64,000 nucleotides of DNA from Parvularcula sp964219355. GTDB lineage: Bacteria > Pseudomonadota > Alphaproteobacteria > Caulobacterales > Parvularculaceae. The notes beneath the pieces are model-generated. The model did no database searches. It was given only the letters and a program-made list of their open reading frames with translations, and was not told the origin of the DNA. Shown one piece after another: positions 24,891 through 34,727 of the stretch. Each line of letters starts with the position of its first letter. Positions within the stretch are counted from its first letter, which is position 1. The DNA lies in assembly GCA_964219355.1 (NCBI GenBank), contig CAXPOZ010000001.1, positions 620,001 through 684,000 of the forward strand. Reading direction: 5' to 3'. A program made the position numbers and the translations under genes.

Positions 24891-26218
24891 GCCACCCAGT
24901 CCTTTTTCAGGCGTTTGGACGAGATATAGAGCAGGATCGCGGCAATCGCGTAGAACACCGTGCCGCAGAGCAGCGAATAGCGCAGGCTCTCATCCCCATA
25001 CTGATCTTTTAGCACATCCGACAGCGTGCCGATCACTTGCGTACCGACCGCAATGCCAATCAGATTGTTGATGAGGAGGAAGATCGCCGAGGCCGTCGCC
25101 CGCATATTGGCGGGCACGATATGCTGGAACGCCGCCGTGATCGGCCCCAGCCAGACAAGGCTGAGTGACTGGATGAAGAGGAAGGCGATGAACACGACCA
25201 GCAGCGATTTCGAAAGGACGCCCGCAAGGAAGAACGGCACCGTCAGGGCAAAGGCAATCGACGGGATCAGCGCATAGGCGCCCTTGTGCTTTTTGCCGAA
25301 AGCATCCGCGATCGCGCCGCCTGCCCAGACACCGATCATGCCGCCGACGAGAAGGATCGCGCCATAAAAGTATGAGGCGTAAAGCAGCGGGCTCGGATTA
25401 TCGGGCACGAGGAAGTCCGGCATCCATGAGAAGAATTCCGGCAATGCATCGCCGAAGCTGCGATAATAATAGGACGGTAGCCAATAGATGAGGCCATAGC
25501 CCATCATCGAGGAACTCGCCGCCCCGACCGACATGGTCCAGAAGCTCGGCTTTTTCGAGACGTAAGAGAAGACCTCGAAGAAGCCTGCCGCCTTGGTGGC
25601 CTGTCCCTGCTTGTCATAGCCGCCGCGCACTGGCTCGCGCACGGTGAGAAGGAAGATCGGTGCAATGACGACCCCCAAAAGGCCTACGGTGATGAACGCA
25701 GTACGCCAACCGACGATGTCGAGCAGCACACCGCCCAAAACGATGCCGATGGCACTGCCGATCGGAATGCCGAACGCATAGATGGCAAGGGCCCGCGCGC
25801 GTTTCTCCGGCGGGAAATAATCCGCAATCAGCGAATAGGCAGGGGCGACCCCGCCCGCTTCGCCAGCACCCACCCCCATCCGGGCAAGGAGAAGGCCGAC
25901 GAAGCTGGTGGCCAGCCCGCAGACCGCCGTCATGCCTGACCAGATGGTCAGGGCGGCGGTCATGATCCATGTCCGGTTGGTGCGGTCGGCAAGCCACGCA
26001 ATCGGAATGCCTAAAGTCGCATAGAACAGCGCGAACGGCACCCCGCCCATCAGGCCGAGCTGGCTGTCCGTCAGGCCAAGATCTTCCTTGATCGGCTCCT
26101 TCAGGATACCGATGATCTGCCGGTCTATGAAGTTGAACGTGTAAACGACGACAAGGATGAAGAGCACATAGGCCCTGTAAGCAGAAGACGGGTGCTGATC
26201 CGCTGTCTTTGTCGTCAC
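24887..26218 (-). CDS. MFS transporter
   Basis: A 443-residue major facilitator with about twelve predicted helices. The motif-A-like loop AWLADRTNRTWIMTAAL lies between helices 2 and 3, and GAGEAGGVAPAYSLIADYF follows. These are features of the spinster/hexuronate-type MFS common in Caulobacterales and sphingomonads. The substrate is unknown. The start is taken as GTG 26218, with GGAGA 7 nt upstream. It begins one base after the stop of the alpha/beta hydrolase, so the two are cotranscribed. A longer frame into the hydrolase gene is rejected. Confidence 0.87.
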   Translation of the reverse strand: MTTKTADQHPSSAYRAYVLFILVVVYTFNFIDRQIIGILKEPIKEDLGLTDSQLGLMGGVPFALFYATLGIPIAWLADRTNRTWIMTAALTIWSGMTAVCGLATSFVGLLLARMGVGAGEAGGVAPAYSLIADYFPPEKRARALAIYAFGIPIGSAIGIVLGGVLLDIVGWRTAFITVGLLGVVIAPIFLLTVREPVRGGYDKQGQATKAAGFFEVFSYVSKKPSFWTMSVGAASSSMMGYGLIYWLPSYYYRSFGDALPEFFSWMPDFLVPDNPSPLLYASYFYGAILLVGGMIGVWAGGAIADAFGKKHKGAYALIPSIAFALTVPFFLAGVLSKSLLVVFIAFLFIQSLSLVWLGPITAAFQHIVPANMRATASAIFLLINNLIGIAVGTQVIGTLSDVLKDQYGDESLRYSLLCGTVFYAIAAILLYISSKRLKKDWVA

Positions 26219-26219
26219 A

Positions 26220-27176
26220 TTATTTCTCCAGGCCGTGATCTGAGAGGAAGGCGGCGACATCCGCTGCGCTTTTCGCTGTTTCCTCTTCGTGGGTGACATG
26301 GCCGACACCCGGATAGGTGATCAGCATTGCATCCGGCAGAACCGCCATCAGGCGTTCGGCATGTTCAGGCGGGATCACCTGATCGGCCTCACCCCAGAGG
26401 AGGAGGACCGGCATGGTCAGCTTACGGAGGTCTTCATCAGGATCCGGCAGGGTAAATTCCTCGAGCGATTTGATCATCGCCTCGCCATTGCCCTCGCGGC
26501 GCATCATGGCGCCGATTTCCTGAATGCGTTCTTCGGGCACGCTTGCGGGATCAGCATAGATCCGCGCGATGGAGGCGCGCAGTGCAATGTCCGGGACGGT
26601 TTGAAGATAGATGCTGAGTGCAGGCGGCACGGGCGCAGCCTCATCACCAACCCCATTCATCGGATAGGCGCCGGGGCTGACAAGGATCATTGCATCGACA
26701 CGCTCAGGCGACATCGATGCAAAGCGCCAGGCCGCAAGTCCGCCGAGTGAATTGCCGCCAATGATCGCATGATCGAGCTCGAGGGCATCCATCACTTCAC
26801 CGACGAATTGCGCGCGCTCTTTGGGCGCATAACGCTCCTGTGGGTCAGGGCCCGTCAGGCCATGGCCGAGCAGGTCATAGCGAATGATCCGGTAGCGGTC
26901 CGACAGCTCTTCGGCCCAGCCATCCCAGGTCTCAAGTGAATAGGTAAATCCGTGAAGGAGAAGCAGGACCGGTGCATCGGCAGGCCCCTCCTCGCGGATA
27001 CGGATGGTGGCCCCTGCCACGTCGACGAAACGCTCGACGGGTTCTGAGGAGACCGGCTCGGCACTGACCGTCTCGGTTTCCTCGACCGGGCTCGCATCAC
27101 GGGATTGCCAGTACCACAGCCCTCCCGCGCCGGCGGCGAGAACAATCAGCACACCGAGAACATTGACTAAACGCAT
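26220..27176 (-). CDS. Alpha/beta hydrolase, membrane-anchored or secreted
   Basis: A 318-residue hydrolase with an N-terminal hydrophobic signal/anchor (VNVLGVLIVLAAGAGGLWYW), then an acidic linker and an alpha/beta-hydrolase fold. The oxyanion loop is LLLHGFTYSLETW, the nucleophile serine is in GGNSLGGLAAW, the acid lies in LLWGEADQVIP, and the histidine is in GVGHVTHEEE. The substrate is unknown. Pairing with an MFS carrier in one transcript, next to a TonB receptor, suggests ester or lactone breakdown in the envelope followed by uptake (inference). Confidence 0.85.
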   Translation of the reverse strand: MRLVNVLGVLIVLAAGAGGLWYWQSRDASPVEETETVSAEPVSSEPVERFVDVAGATIRIREEGPADAPVLLLLHGFTYSLETWDGWAEELSDRYRIIRYDLLGHGLTGPDPQERYAPKERAQFVGEVMDALELDHAIIGGNSLGGLAAWRFASMSPERVDAMILVSPGAYPMNGVGDEAAPVPPALSIYLQTVPDIALRASIARIYADPASVPEERIQEIGAMMRREGNGEAMIKSLEEFTLPDPDEDLRKLTMPVLLLWGEADQVIPPEHAERLMAVLPDAMLITYPGVGHVTHEEETAKSAADVAAFLSDHGLEK

Positions 27177-27208
27177 GTGACCACCTCCAGAAGGGCACTA
27201 TGGCCCAC

Positions 27209-27247
27209 AAAGAGAAACGGAGGGGCGCCAGGGACGCACCCCTCCGT
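27209..27247 (-). terminator. Probable terminator after the TonB-receptor gene
   Basis: ACGGAGGGG (27217-27225) and CCCCTCCGT (27239-27247) form a 9-bp stem with a 13-nt loop. On the minus strand it is followed by TTTCTCTTTG, a broken T-run. It lies 20 bp beyond the receptor stop, so the receptor and hydrolase are probably separate units. Confidence 0.6.
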
Positions 27248-27267
27248 CTCGCCCCCCTCAGAGTCGC

Positions 27268-29583
27268 TTAGTAGCGGAACTCAAGGCTTGCCGTGAAGGT
27301 CCGCGGCGCACCGTAGAAGGCGGAATAGGCCCCATCAGCACCGAGCTGCCCGGCACCGTAGAAGTTATAGCCAGCCACGCGATACTTCTGATCGCCGAGG
27401 TTCCGGCCATGCAGGCCGAGTTTCCAGCGGTCGTTGTCGCTCGTCCAGTTCACGGACATGTTGTATAGCGTGTAGGCTTCCGGATCGAGCGGCGGCGTGC
27501 CTGCTGGCAGACCAAGGGCACCCGAAGCGCTGCCTTCGTTATCGATATTGAAGAGATTGTACTCGTCACGATATTCAGCAGAACCGTTGATCTGGAGGTT
27601 ACCGCCCCAGACATCTGCCACCGGCTCATAGATGAAGCCGAACCGGCTTTGGAATTCCGGCGTGTTCTGCGTAACGTACTGATCAGCAACGTTCACCCCG
27701 CCAGAGATGATCTCTTCGATCTCAGCGTCGATCAGGCCGATCATCGCCGTCGCCGTGAAGCTGTCGGTCACCCGAAGGGCTGATTCAACTTCAAGCCCTT
27801 TGTACTCGGACTTACCAGCGTTGAAGACCGTCGAAACAAAGGTGTCGTTGATATTGTCATTATCCGTATCAACGCCGCGCTGAACCGTGATCTGTTGATC
27901 AGAGTAGTCAGCGAAGAACGCAGCAACAGCATAGGTCAGCTGGTTTGAGTCGCCGAGCGCCCCTTTGAAACCGACTTCATAGCTCGTGACGGTTTCAGGT
28001 GCGAAACCCTCTTGCGAAGCACCGGTCGGGTCGAGGTCAGCACGGGCACGCGGGTCGAAGCCGCCAGCCTTGAAGCCTTCCGAATAGGACGCATAGACAT
28101 CCAGGGTCGGCGACACTTCGTAGGAAACGGACACGCGCGGAGAGAAATTGTCATCTGTCCGGTTGAGATCCTGATAGCCCGTCTGCGTCGCAAAGAAGAC
28201 AGACGTCATGTTCGTCGGGTCGAGCGAGCCGGAGCCGAGGCCGAGCCAGACATCGCGCTGGACGTCTGCTGTGGTCTCATCTTCCGTGTACCGCCCGCCG
28301 AGCGAGACATCGAGACGATCCGTCACTTCATAGGTGAAGTCACCGTAGATCGAGAAGTTCTCTTTCGTCTGGTCACCAGCGGTGTAGATCGTCAGGCCCA
28401 GCGCGCTGAGGATCGAGTCAAAGGCGCCCGATGCATTACCGTCGAGGTAGTAGATCCCGGCCACACCAGAGAGACGGTCACGGTTGACCAGAACCTGAAA
28501 TTCCTGGCTGAACTGATCGTCAGCATAGATCGCCGGAACGTCAAAATCGATCTGCGGCAGTGCGTCGAAGTCGATCGGCGTGACCGTTTCGCCTTCGCGG
28601 TAAGCCGTGATCGACTTCAGCGTGAGCATGTCATTGAGACCCCACTCGGCCGTCAGAGAGACACCGCGGGTTTCAACCGAGTTCTTGTCGCCAGCACCAG
28701 CACGCGTGTCATAGACATTGTCCGTGACCTGGAAGGTGCCGTCCGTGCTCGGCACAAGGCGGTGGCCGTGCTTGGCATTGGAATCGTCATGCGTTTCGTC
28801 AACCGAAACTTCGACTTTGAAATTGTCAGCAGGCTGCCAGAGAGCGCTCAGGCGGTAGGCCGTCACGTCTTTGTCGTAGTGATCGACACCGGTGAAGAGG
28901 TTCTCACCGAAGCCCTGACGGTAGTAATTGGCAACAGCACCGCCGATGGCGAATGTATCGCCGAGCGGCACAGAGGCAGAGACAACCTGATCGAACTGGC
29001 CATAGGTGCCGACGTTCACGCGCGCTTTGAATTCCGGCGCAGCAAGGTTGAGGTCTTTGGTGACATATTTGATCGCGCCACCGATGGTGTTGCGACCGTA
29101 AAGAGTCCCCTGCGGACCACGGAGCACTTCGATGCGCTCAAGGTCGAAGATGTCGAGGACAGCGCCTTGCGGACGGGCCACGAAAACGTCATCGATATAA
29201 ACACCAACGCCCGGCTCAAAACCCCAAAGCGGATCCTGCTGGCCGACGCCGCGGATGAAGGCGATCAGGGTCGAGTTCGAACCACGAGCGACTTCGATGG
29301 TCGCGTTCGGCGTGATGCGCTGGACCGACGTGATGTCGACAGCGCCGATATTGTCGAGTTGTTCGGCCGTGGCAGCGGTCACAGCGACCGGCACGTCCTG
29401 CAGCGTCTCGTCGCGGCGACGTGCGCTGACGACGATAACGTCTTCATTTTCCTGGGCGCCCTGGGCCGCAAGAGCCTGAGCCGTCACGGCCGGCAGAAGC
29501 GCGGTGGCAAGAGCAGAAACAGAAGCACCAGCAATAAGGGTGCGGAGCCGACGAGTGCGGCTGATCGAATTGATAGACATCAT
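27268..29583 (-). CDS. TonB-dependent outer-membrane receptor
   Basis: A 771-residue receptor with a signal peptide (to about residue 38), a TonB-box-like DVIVVSARRRDETLQDVPV, and a plug domain with FIRGVGQQDP and RIEVLRGPQGTLYGRNTIGG. The large barrel ends in FTASLEFRY with aromatic C-terminus. The family resembles the many iron-siderophore-like receptors of Caulobacter and sphingomonads that import complex carbon compounds. GGAGGG precedes the first of two ATGs at 29583. An AraC-type regulator lies 108 bp upstream on the same strand; the ligand is unknown. Confidence 0.93.
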   Translation of the reverse strand: MMSINSISRTRRLRTLIAGASVSALATALLPAVTAQALAAQGAQENEDVIVVSARRRDETLQDVPVAVTAATAEQLDNIGAVDITSVQRITPNATIEVARGSNSTLIAFIRGVGQQDPLWGFEPGVGVYIDDVFVARPQGAVLDIFDLERIEVLRGPQGTLYGRNTIGGAIKYVTKDLNLAAPEFKARVNVGTYGQFDQVVSASVPLGDTFAIGGAVANYYRQGFGENLFTGVDHYDKDVTAYRLSALWQPADNFKVEVSVDETHDDSNAKHGHRLVPSTDGTFQVTDNVYDTRAGAGDKNSVETRGVSLTAEWGLNDMLTLKSITAYREGETVTPIDFDALPQIDFDVPAIYADDQFSQEFQVLVNRDRLSGVAGIYYLDGNASGAFDSILSALGLTIYTAGDQTKENFSIYGDFTYEVTDRLDVSLGGRYTEDETTADVQRDVWLGLGSGSLDPTNMTSVFFATQTGYQDLNRTDDNFSPRVSVSYEVSPTLDVYASYSEGFKAGGFDPRARADLDPTGASQEGFAPETVTSYEVGFKGALGDSNQLTYAVAAFFADYSDQQITVQRGVDTDNDNINDTFVSTVFNAGKSEYKGLEVESALRVTDSFTATAMIGLIDAEIEEIISGGVNVADQYVTQNTPEFQSRFGFIYEPVADVWGGNLQINGSAEYRDEYNLFNIDNEGSASGALGLPAGTPPLDPEAYTLYNMSVNWTSDNDRWKLGLHGRNLGDQKYRVAGYNFYGAGQLGADGAYSAFYGAPRTFTASLEFRY

Positions 29584-29691
29584 TCCCTCCACAAACACGC
29601 TTCTCAAGGCGTGAATTCTAAGCCTGATTAGTATGAGGCAAGGAATCCGGGCGATATGACTGCTTCGCGCAACCGCAGTGAACAATATCGC

Positions 29692-30807
29692 TCAAAGCCC
29701 GTCAGATGAGGCTTCCTCATCCGCTGTGCTTTTTGCGTCACTGACATTTCCATCATCCTGGAAGGTTTTTGGCGTCACGCCATTCCAGGATTTGAAGGCC
29801 CGATTGAAGCTGCGGACATCTGAAAAGCCCAGGCGATCCGAAAGCGTGGTAATCGACATCCCCTGCAGCAACTGGGATTTTGCTTCCCGGTCGAGGATTT
29901 CGCGCCTCAGGTTCCGGAAGGTCTCCCCTTCCGCCGTCAGCCGACGCCGCAAGGTCGCCGGGCTCATGCCGAGCGAATCAGAGACGGCTGATTGCTCAAT
30001 CGTGCCTTGGGAGATCAGCTCCCGAACAAGATCCACGACAGGGCCGGACATATCCCGCAATGTGGTTGGCCCGTCATCGAGCAGCCGGCGGATCTGGGAA
30101 TCGATCGCGTCACTGGTCAGCCGCTCGGGCGGCGGGAAGCGCACGATCCGGTGGGCATGCTCGCTCTTATAGGCAACCTCGTATCGGGCAGCGGCGTACC
30201 GGACGGGCACGGACCAGTATTCCAGATGCGGGGCCTCTTCCTTATGCAGGCGCCGCACGGACAGATGCGACAGCCCGCGCGCAGCCTGCCCCGGTGCGAC
30301 AATGGTCAGCAGCGCGTGCAGGAACAGCAGCGTTGATTCCATCGCGAAATAGACAGGCTCGAGGTCATCTTTGACCGTATAGGGAAAAGTCCGGTCATCG
30401 ATACAAAAGACCACCTCCCCCATATGCTCCTCGACCTTGTTGTATTCGCCGCCATGCAGGAGATTATAGGACCGCGCGACGATTCCCATGACATCGGCCA
30501 GCGTGCCCTCTGCCGGCAGATGGCTCATCACGAAATCGGTTGATCCGGGCAGGAGCTGACGCGCCGACATATTGCATGTCTCATCGCGAACCCGCGCAGC
30601 GATATAGGATCTTATACGGAAGAAATCAGCCAGCGGCAGACTGCCGCCTGACTGACGGTCGAGTGCATTCTGCGCAAGCCCCAGATCACCGGTGACTTCG
30701 GCGGTATCGAGGCCGGAGGCATTCAGAAGGTCGAGCGCATGCCTGATATGGCAGCGCGTCGGCGGCAGGTCCGCCATCGCGATCGCAGATTTGCTCATTT
30801 CCCTCAT
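29692..30807 (-). CDS. AraC-family transcriptional regulator (OruR/ArgR-like architecture)
   Basis: A 371-residue regulator with a long N-terminal ligand-binding domain of the AraC-type arabinose-binding-like family. The C-terminal double helix-turn-helix contains MSPATLRRRLTAEGETFRNL and TTLSDRLGFSDVRSFNRAFK, ending in WNGVTPKTFQ. Start is ATG 30807 or 30798. It precedes the TonB receptor gene on the same strand and is divergent from rarD. Control of the receptor by an aromatic or amino-acid-like inducer is a reasonable inference. Confidence 0.87.
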   Translation of the reverse strand: MREMSKSAIAMADLPPTRCHIRHALDLLNASGLDTAEVTGDLGLAQNALDRQSGGSLPLADFFRIRSYIAARVRDETCNMSARQLLPGSTDFVMSHLPAEGTLADVMGIVARSYNLLHGGEYNKVEEHMGEVVFCIDDRTFPYTVKDDLEPVYFAMESTLLFLHALLTIVAPGQAARGLSHLSVRRLHKEEAPHLEYWSVPVRYAAARYEVAYKSEHAHRIVRFPPPERLTSDAIDSQIRRLLDDGPTTLRDMSGPVVDLVRELISQGTIEQSAVSDSLGMSPATLRRRLTAEGETFRNLRREILDREAKSQLLQGMSITTLSDRLGFSDVRSFNRAFKSWNGVTPKTFQDDGNVSDAKSTADEEASSDGL

Positions 30808-30980
30808 GTGCCTCTGATCATAGCACGCTCGGCGAGCTGGTGAAAACGCGCCGAGCGGTCAAGGTGCTTTCCCCTCCGGGCAAGAACGCGTCTTGATTGG
30901 AAGGAAATGTTGAACGGCCTTTAGAAGAGATCGTCCGATCACCGCTAGCGCTTCATGCGCCTCGGGCCTATCGGGTGCCC

Positions 30981-31928
30981 ATGGGAAGCGAAACACAGCA
31001 AAATACGCAAGTAACGGGGCTCCTCTCGGGGCTCCTCTGCTACACGTTCTGGGGGTTCTTCCCCATCTATTTCATTCTGCTGCGCGGTGTCGCGGCGGAT
31101 GAGGTGCTCGCGGACCGCATTCTTTTTGCCGTGCCCTTCGGCGCGCTGATCATCTGGGGCCGATCGCAATGGCCCGAAGTGCTGGCGGGCTTACGCTCGC
31201 CCCGCGTCATGCTGTGGTTACTCCTTTCGGCAACCGTCATCGCACTCAACTGGCTCGTCTATATCTCCGCCGTGCAGTCGGAGAACACGATGCAGGCGTC
31301 GCTCGGCTATTACATCAATCCGCTGATTTATGTGCTGGTCGGGGTTGTCGTCCTCGGCGAAAAGCTGCGCCGTGCGCAGATCGCCGCCGTCGTGCTCGCG
31401 ACCATTGGTGTCCTTGTGCTGACTTTTTATGGCGGGGTCTTCCCGACCATCGCCTTCACACTCGCGATCACCTTCACAATCTATGGCTATGCCCGAAAGA
31501 AAGTGCAGATCGGCGCCATGCCGGGCCTCTTCATTGAGACATTGCTGCTCGCACCCTTCGCGGCGGGCTGGCTCTGGTTCCTGATCGCCTCAAAAGACAC
31601 CGGGATGGAGCAGGGCCTTGCGGGGGATGCGGGACTCGTCGGCCTGCTCGCTCTCGCCGGGCCGCTGACTGTCATTCCGTTGCTGTTCTTTGCGATGGCA
31701 GCACGGCGCCTGACGCTTGCGACCTTGGGCTTCCTGCAATTCATCGGCCCGACGCTGCAGTTCCTCGTCGCGGTCGTAGATGGCGAGCCCTTCACGCTGG
31801 CGCGCCAGATCTGCTTTGGCTTCATCTGGGTCGCGGTCGCGATCTTTGCTTTTGATGCCCTTCGGCACCGTCCGCACCGCAACGAAAAACCCATCATGCA
31901 GGTCGCCGCTGCACAGTCCTCTGAATGA
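30981..31928 (+). CDS. rarD: RarD-family EamA transporter
   Basis: A 315-residue inner-membrane protein with about ten helices, of the RarD branch of the EamA/DMT superfamily. Recognisable blocks are GLLCYTFWGFFPIYF, the conserved ALNWLVYISAVQ and ASLGYYINPLIYVLVG, and GFLQFIGPTLQFLVAV near the end. RarD is named for chloramphenicol sensitivity, and its substrate is uncertain. ATG 30981 begins the conserved part; a TTG at 30899-type upstream frame adds unrelated residues. Confidence 0.92.
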   Translation: MGSETQQNTQVTGLLSGLLCYTFWGFFPIYFILLRGVAADEVLADRILFAVPFGALIIWGRSQWPEVLAGLRSPRVMLWLLLSATVIALNWLVYISAVQSENTMQASLGYYINPLIYVLVGVVVLGEKLRRAQIAAVVLATIGVLVLTFYGGVFPTIAFTLAITFTIYGYARKKVQIGAMPGLFIETLLLAPFAAGWLWFLIASKDTGMEQGLAGDAGLVGLLALAGPLTVIPLLFFAMAARRLTLATLGFLQFIGPTLQFLVAVVDGEPFTLARQICFGFIWVAVAIFAFDALRHRPHRNEKPIMQVAAAQSSE

Positions 31929-32077
31929 ATTGAAGGAGAGAGTGCGGGACGCCGTTGAGGGGGGAACGAGGGGGGATTAACGGCGCCCCGCGGGAACGCT
32001 CTCGCGTCCTGAGGAAGAGATGGGATGCCATATCCGGCAAAAAAGGGGTATCACGCAGTTACGTGATGACATTTCCG

Positions 32078-32401
32078 TCAGGGGACGCGCCGTTCGACAG
32101 GGATTTCCTTCACCTCATTCGTCCGCATATCGACTATCATGATGCGGTGGGGCATTCCGTCGCGCTCGATCACAGCAATTAGCTGATCATTATCCATACT
32201 CGAAGAGACGATCCTGTCGCCTTCCTCGATCACCAGAGCAAGATCCTCTCTTGGCGCGGTCGAGACCGGCCCTTGCGAGATCTTCCAGGCGACAAGGCCG
32301 AGGCCCATCAGGATCAGGACACCAAGCCCCCAGACGATTCCCTTAAGGACCATCAGATTGGGGCCACTCTCGGGCAGGTCTTGTTGTGTTTCTTCCGTCA
32401 T
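32078..32401 (-). CDS. DUF6476-like single-pass membrane protein
   Basis: A 107-residue protein with one membrane helix (residues about 20-40, KGIVWGLGVLILMGLGLVAWK) and a C-terminal domain (residues 60-107) with ERDGMPHRIMIVDMRTNEV. It resembles the DUF6476 proteins found beside RluA-type pseudouridine synthases in Alphaproteobacteria; no function is known. It is divergent from the pseudouridine synthase gene. No clear Shine-Dalgarno is visible; ATG 32401 is preferred, with 32419 as alternative. Confidence 0.68.
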   Translation of the reverse strand: MTEETQQDLPESGPNLMVLKGIVWGLGVLILMGLGLVAWKISQGPVSTAPREDLALVIEEGDRIVSSSMDNDQLIAVIERDGMPHRIMIVDMRTNEVKEIPVERRVP

Positions 32402-32450
32402 GGCGATGGCGTTTGACATAAAGCGCAGGCCCGCGCACCTCCCCTTTCCC

Positions 32451-33461
32451 ATGACAGATGATTTGACCTTCACGGTCGGCCCCGAGGATGCGGGCGCGCG
32501 GCTCGACAAATGGATTTCCGACCAGACGGACGCCTTCAGCCGTGCGCGGGTGAAAGCCATGATCGAGGGCGGCGCCCTATCCCGTGACGGCGAAGCCTTT
32601 GCCGATCCCAAATGGAAGCTGCGCGAGGGTGAGGTCTTCACTCTCCTCCCCCCGCCGCCCGAGGATCCGACCCCGAAACCGCAGGACATCCCGCTCGATG
32701 TCCTCTTCGAGGACGGCGACCTGATCGTCATCAACAAGCCGGCGGGTCTTGTCGTGCACCCCGCCGCCGGCAACTGGTCTGGCACGCTGGTCAACGCCCT
32801 TCTTTATCATTGCGGTGATACGCTGTCGGGGATTGGCGGGGTGATCCGGCCTGGCATCGTTCACAGGCTCGACAAGGAAACTTCCGGCGTCATGGTCGTC
32901 GCCAAGAATGACCGGGCGCATCAGGGGCTGTCCGAGCAATGGCAGACCCACGATATTGAGCGGGCCTATTTGGCAATCGTGCATGGCAGCCCGCGCCCGA
33001 CCATGGGCACGATCGACTGGCCGCTTGCGCGCTCCTCCGGGGACCGCAAGAAGATGGCTGTCGTCGGCTTTGACCGGCCCGAGGGGAAAGAAGCGACGAC
33101 GCATTTCAAACGGATCGAGCCCTACGGCATTGGCCGCGCGAAGCTCGAAGGCGATGCGATTGCCAGCCTGATCGAGTGCCGGCTCGAGACCGGCCGCACA
33201 CATCAGATCCGGGTGCATATGAGCCATATCGGCCACCCGCTTGTCGGCGATCCGCTTTATGGCCGTCCGGGCATTCCGGGGCTGCGGCCAAGTGATGAGG
33301 CGGCCGAGAAAGCCCTCACCATCGTTGCAAAGTTCAAACGTCAAGCGCTGCACGCCGCAATCCTAGGCTTTGAGCATCCCCTGACCGGCGAAGAACTGCG
33401 GTTCGAAACCGACCCGCCCAAGGATTTTGAGAAACTGCGGGACGTGCTGCGTCAACTATAA
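32451..33461 (+). CDS. rluD: RluA/RluD-family 23S rRNA pseudouridine synthase
   Basis: A 336-residue enzyme converting uridines to pseudouridine in large-subunit rRNA (RluD target assumed from length and domain order). An N-terminal S4 RNA-binding domain (ARLDKWISDQTDAFSRARVK) precedes the synthase domain. The catalytic aspartate is in GIVHRLDKETSGVMVVAKN, and ETGRTHQIRVHMSHIGHPLVGD is the conserved C-terminal block. ATG 32451 starts just before the S4 domain. Whether it is RluD, RluA or RluC in specificity is not certain. rpoH follows downstream. Confidence 0.88.
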   Translation: MTDDLTFTVGPEDAGARLDKWISDQTDAFSRARVKAMIEGGALSRDGEAFADPKWKLREGEVFTLLPPPPEDPTPKPQDIPLDVLFEDGDLIVINKPAGLVVHPAAGNWSGTLVNALLYHCGDTLSGIGGVIRPGIVHRLDKETSGVMVVAKNDRAHQGLSEQWQTHDIERAYLAIVHGSPRPTMGTIDWPLARSSGDRKKMAVVGFDRPEGKEATTHFKRIEPYGIGRAKLEGDAIASLIECRLETGRTHQIRVHMSHIGHPLVGDPLYGRPGIPGLRPSDEAAEKALTIVAKFKRQALHAAILGFEHPLTGEELRFETDPPKDFEKLRDVLRQL

Positions 33462-33645
33462 GAAGAGATCGGAATTCCCTGTAGATACTCGAAGAGTAAC
33501 CCTCGTTTGCGCAGGATCGAATAAACTATTGCGCGCCGCCCTCTTTTCTTGGCGGCAGATAAACACCAAATGACCGGAAATTAGCGGGCATCGCTCTTCT
33601 CGCCATGTTAGGCGTGATACCCGCTCCGAGGGAACGAATACTATC

Positions 33646-34557
33646 ATGGCCAATGCGCTGACCACGTCGACGGGTGCTGCCCTGACCCCGGAAGGGGGCC
33701 TTTCGCGCTACCTGTCCGAAATCCGCAAATTCCCGATGCTTGAGAAAGATCAGGAATTCATGCTGGCGAAACGCTTCAAGGAGCATCAGGACCCTGATGC
33801 TGCCCAGCAGCTGATCACGTCTCACCTCCGACTCGTTGCGAAAATCGCCATGGGCTATCGCGGCTATGGACTGCCGACGGGCGAAGTGATCTCCGAGGGC
33901 AATGTCGGCCTGATGCAGGCGGTCAAGAAATTTGACCCGGACAAAGGCTTCCGCCTTTCGACCTATGCGATGTGGTGGATCCGCGCCTCGATCCAGGAAT
34001 ATATCCTGCGCAGCTGGAGCCTTGTGAAAATCGGCACGACGGCCGCGCAGAAAAAGCTCTTCTTCAACCTCCGCAAGATCAAGGGCCAGATCGACGCTGT
34101 CGATGATGGCGATCTGAAGCCGGAAGAAGTCGAACATATCGCGACCAAGCTCGGCGTCTCCGAAGGCGATGTCATCTCGATGAACCGGCGTATGTCGGGA
34201 TCGGACAATTCGCTCAACGCGCCGATGCGTCAGGGTGAAGATGGCGGCAGCGCGGAATGGCAGGACTGGCTCGTCGATGAGGACGCCGTCAATGCCGAGG
34301 CCCAGCTGGCCCGCGAAGACGAATTCGACACCCGTATGGACCTCCTGCAACAGGCCATGGGGGAGCTGAACGAACGCGAACGGCATATCTTCACCGAGCG
34401 CCGTCTCGCCGAAGAGCCCAAGACACTCGAAGAGCTGTCCACGGAGTATAATGTCTCCCGCGAACGCATCCGCCAGATCGAGGTGCGCGCCTTCGAGAAA
34501 GTCCAGAAGGCCGTCAAACGCCTCGACAAGGAAATGCGGTCAGAAACGCTGCACTAA
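33646..34557 (+). CDS. rpoH: RNA polymerase sigma-32 factor RpoH
   Basis: Heat-shock sigma factor. The 303-residue protein has region 2 (HLRLVAKIAMGYRGYGLPT, then STYAMWWIRASIQEYIL), the diagnostic RpoH box QKKLFFNLRK, and region 4 ending in YNVSRERIRQIEVRAFEKV. GAGGGAACG lies before the ATG. The 184-bp leader contains a GCCGCC/GGCGGC hairpin (33536-33557) without a T-run, whose role in temperature control is untested. Confidence 0.95.
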   Translation: MANALTTSTGAALTPEGGLSRYLSEIRKFPMLEKDQEFMLAKRFKEHQDPDAAQQLITSHLRLVAKIAMGYRGYGLPTGEVISEGNVGLMQAVKKFDPDKGFRLSTYAMWWIRASIQEYILRSWSLVKIGTTAAQKKLFFNLRKIKGQIDAVDDGDLKPEEVEHIATKLGVSEGDVISMNRRMSGSDNSLNAPMRQGEDGGSAEWQDWLVDEDAVNAEAQLAREDEFDTRMDLLQQAMGELNERERHIFTERRLAEEPKTLEELSTEYNVSRERIRQIEVRAFEKVQKAVKRLDKEMRSETLH

Positions 34558-34727
34558 GCGAGTTTTTCTCCCACCCAAGGCGCCGCTCATCCCCGGCCCG
34601 GATCAGGTCCGGACTGAACTCCAGCGGGGATCTGCTTTTTTGGCGGATCTCTACATTCCTCGCCCCGGGCCTGCCCCCCATGAACTCTACCCTACGCGCA
34701 GGCTGCGATATGTGCCATTCTGCGCAC

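Noticed and set aside
28012..29631. 539-codon plus-strand open frame over the TonB receptor gene
   Set aside because: It lies antisense to a complete receptor gene with a clear signal peptide, plug and barrel ending; its translation is Arg/Val-rich without domains.
33536..33557. GCCGCC/GGCGGC hairpin upstream of rpoH as a terminator
   Set aside because: No T-run on either strand; it may be a leader structure but cannot be called a terminator.
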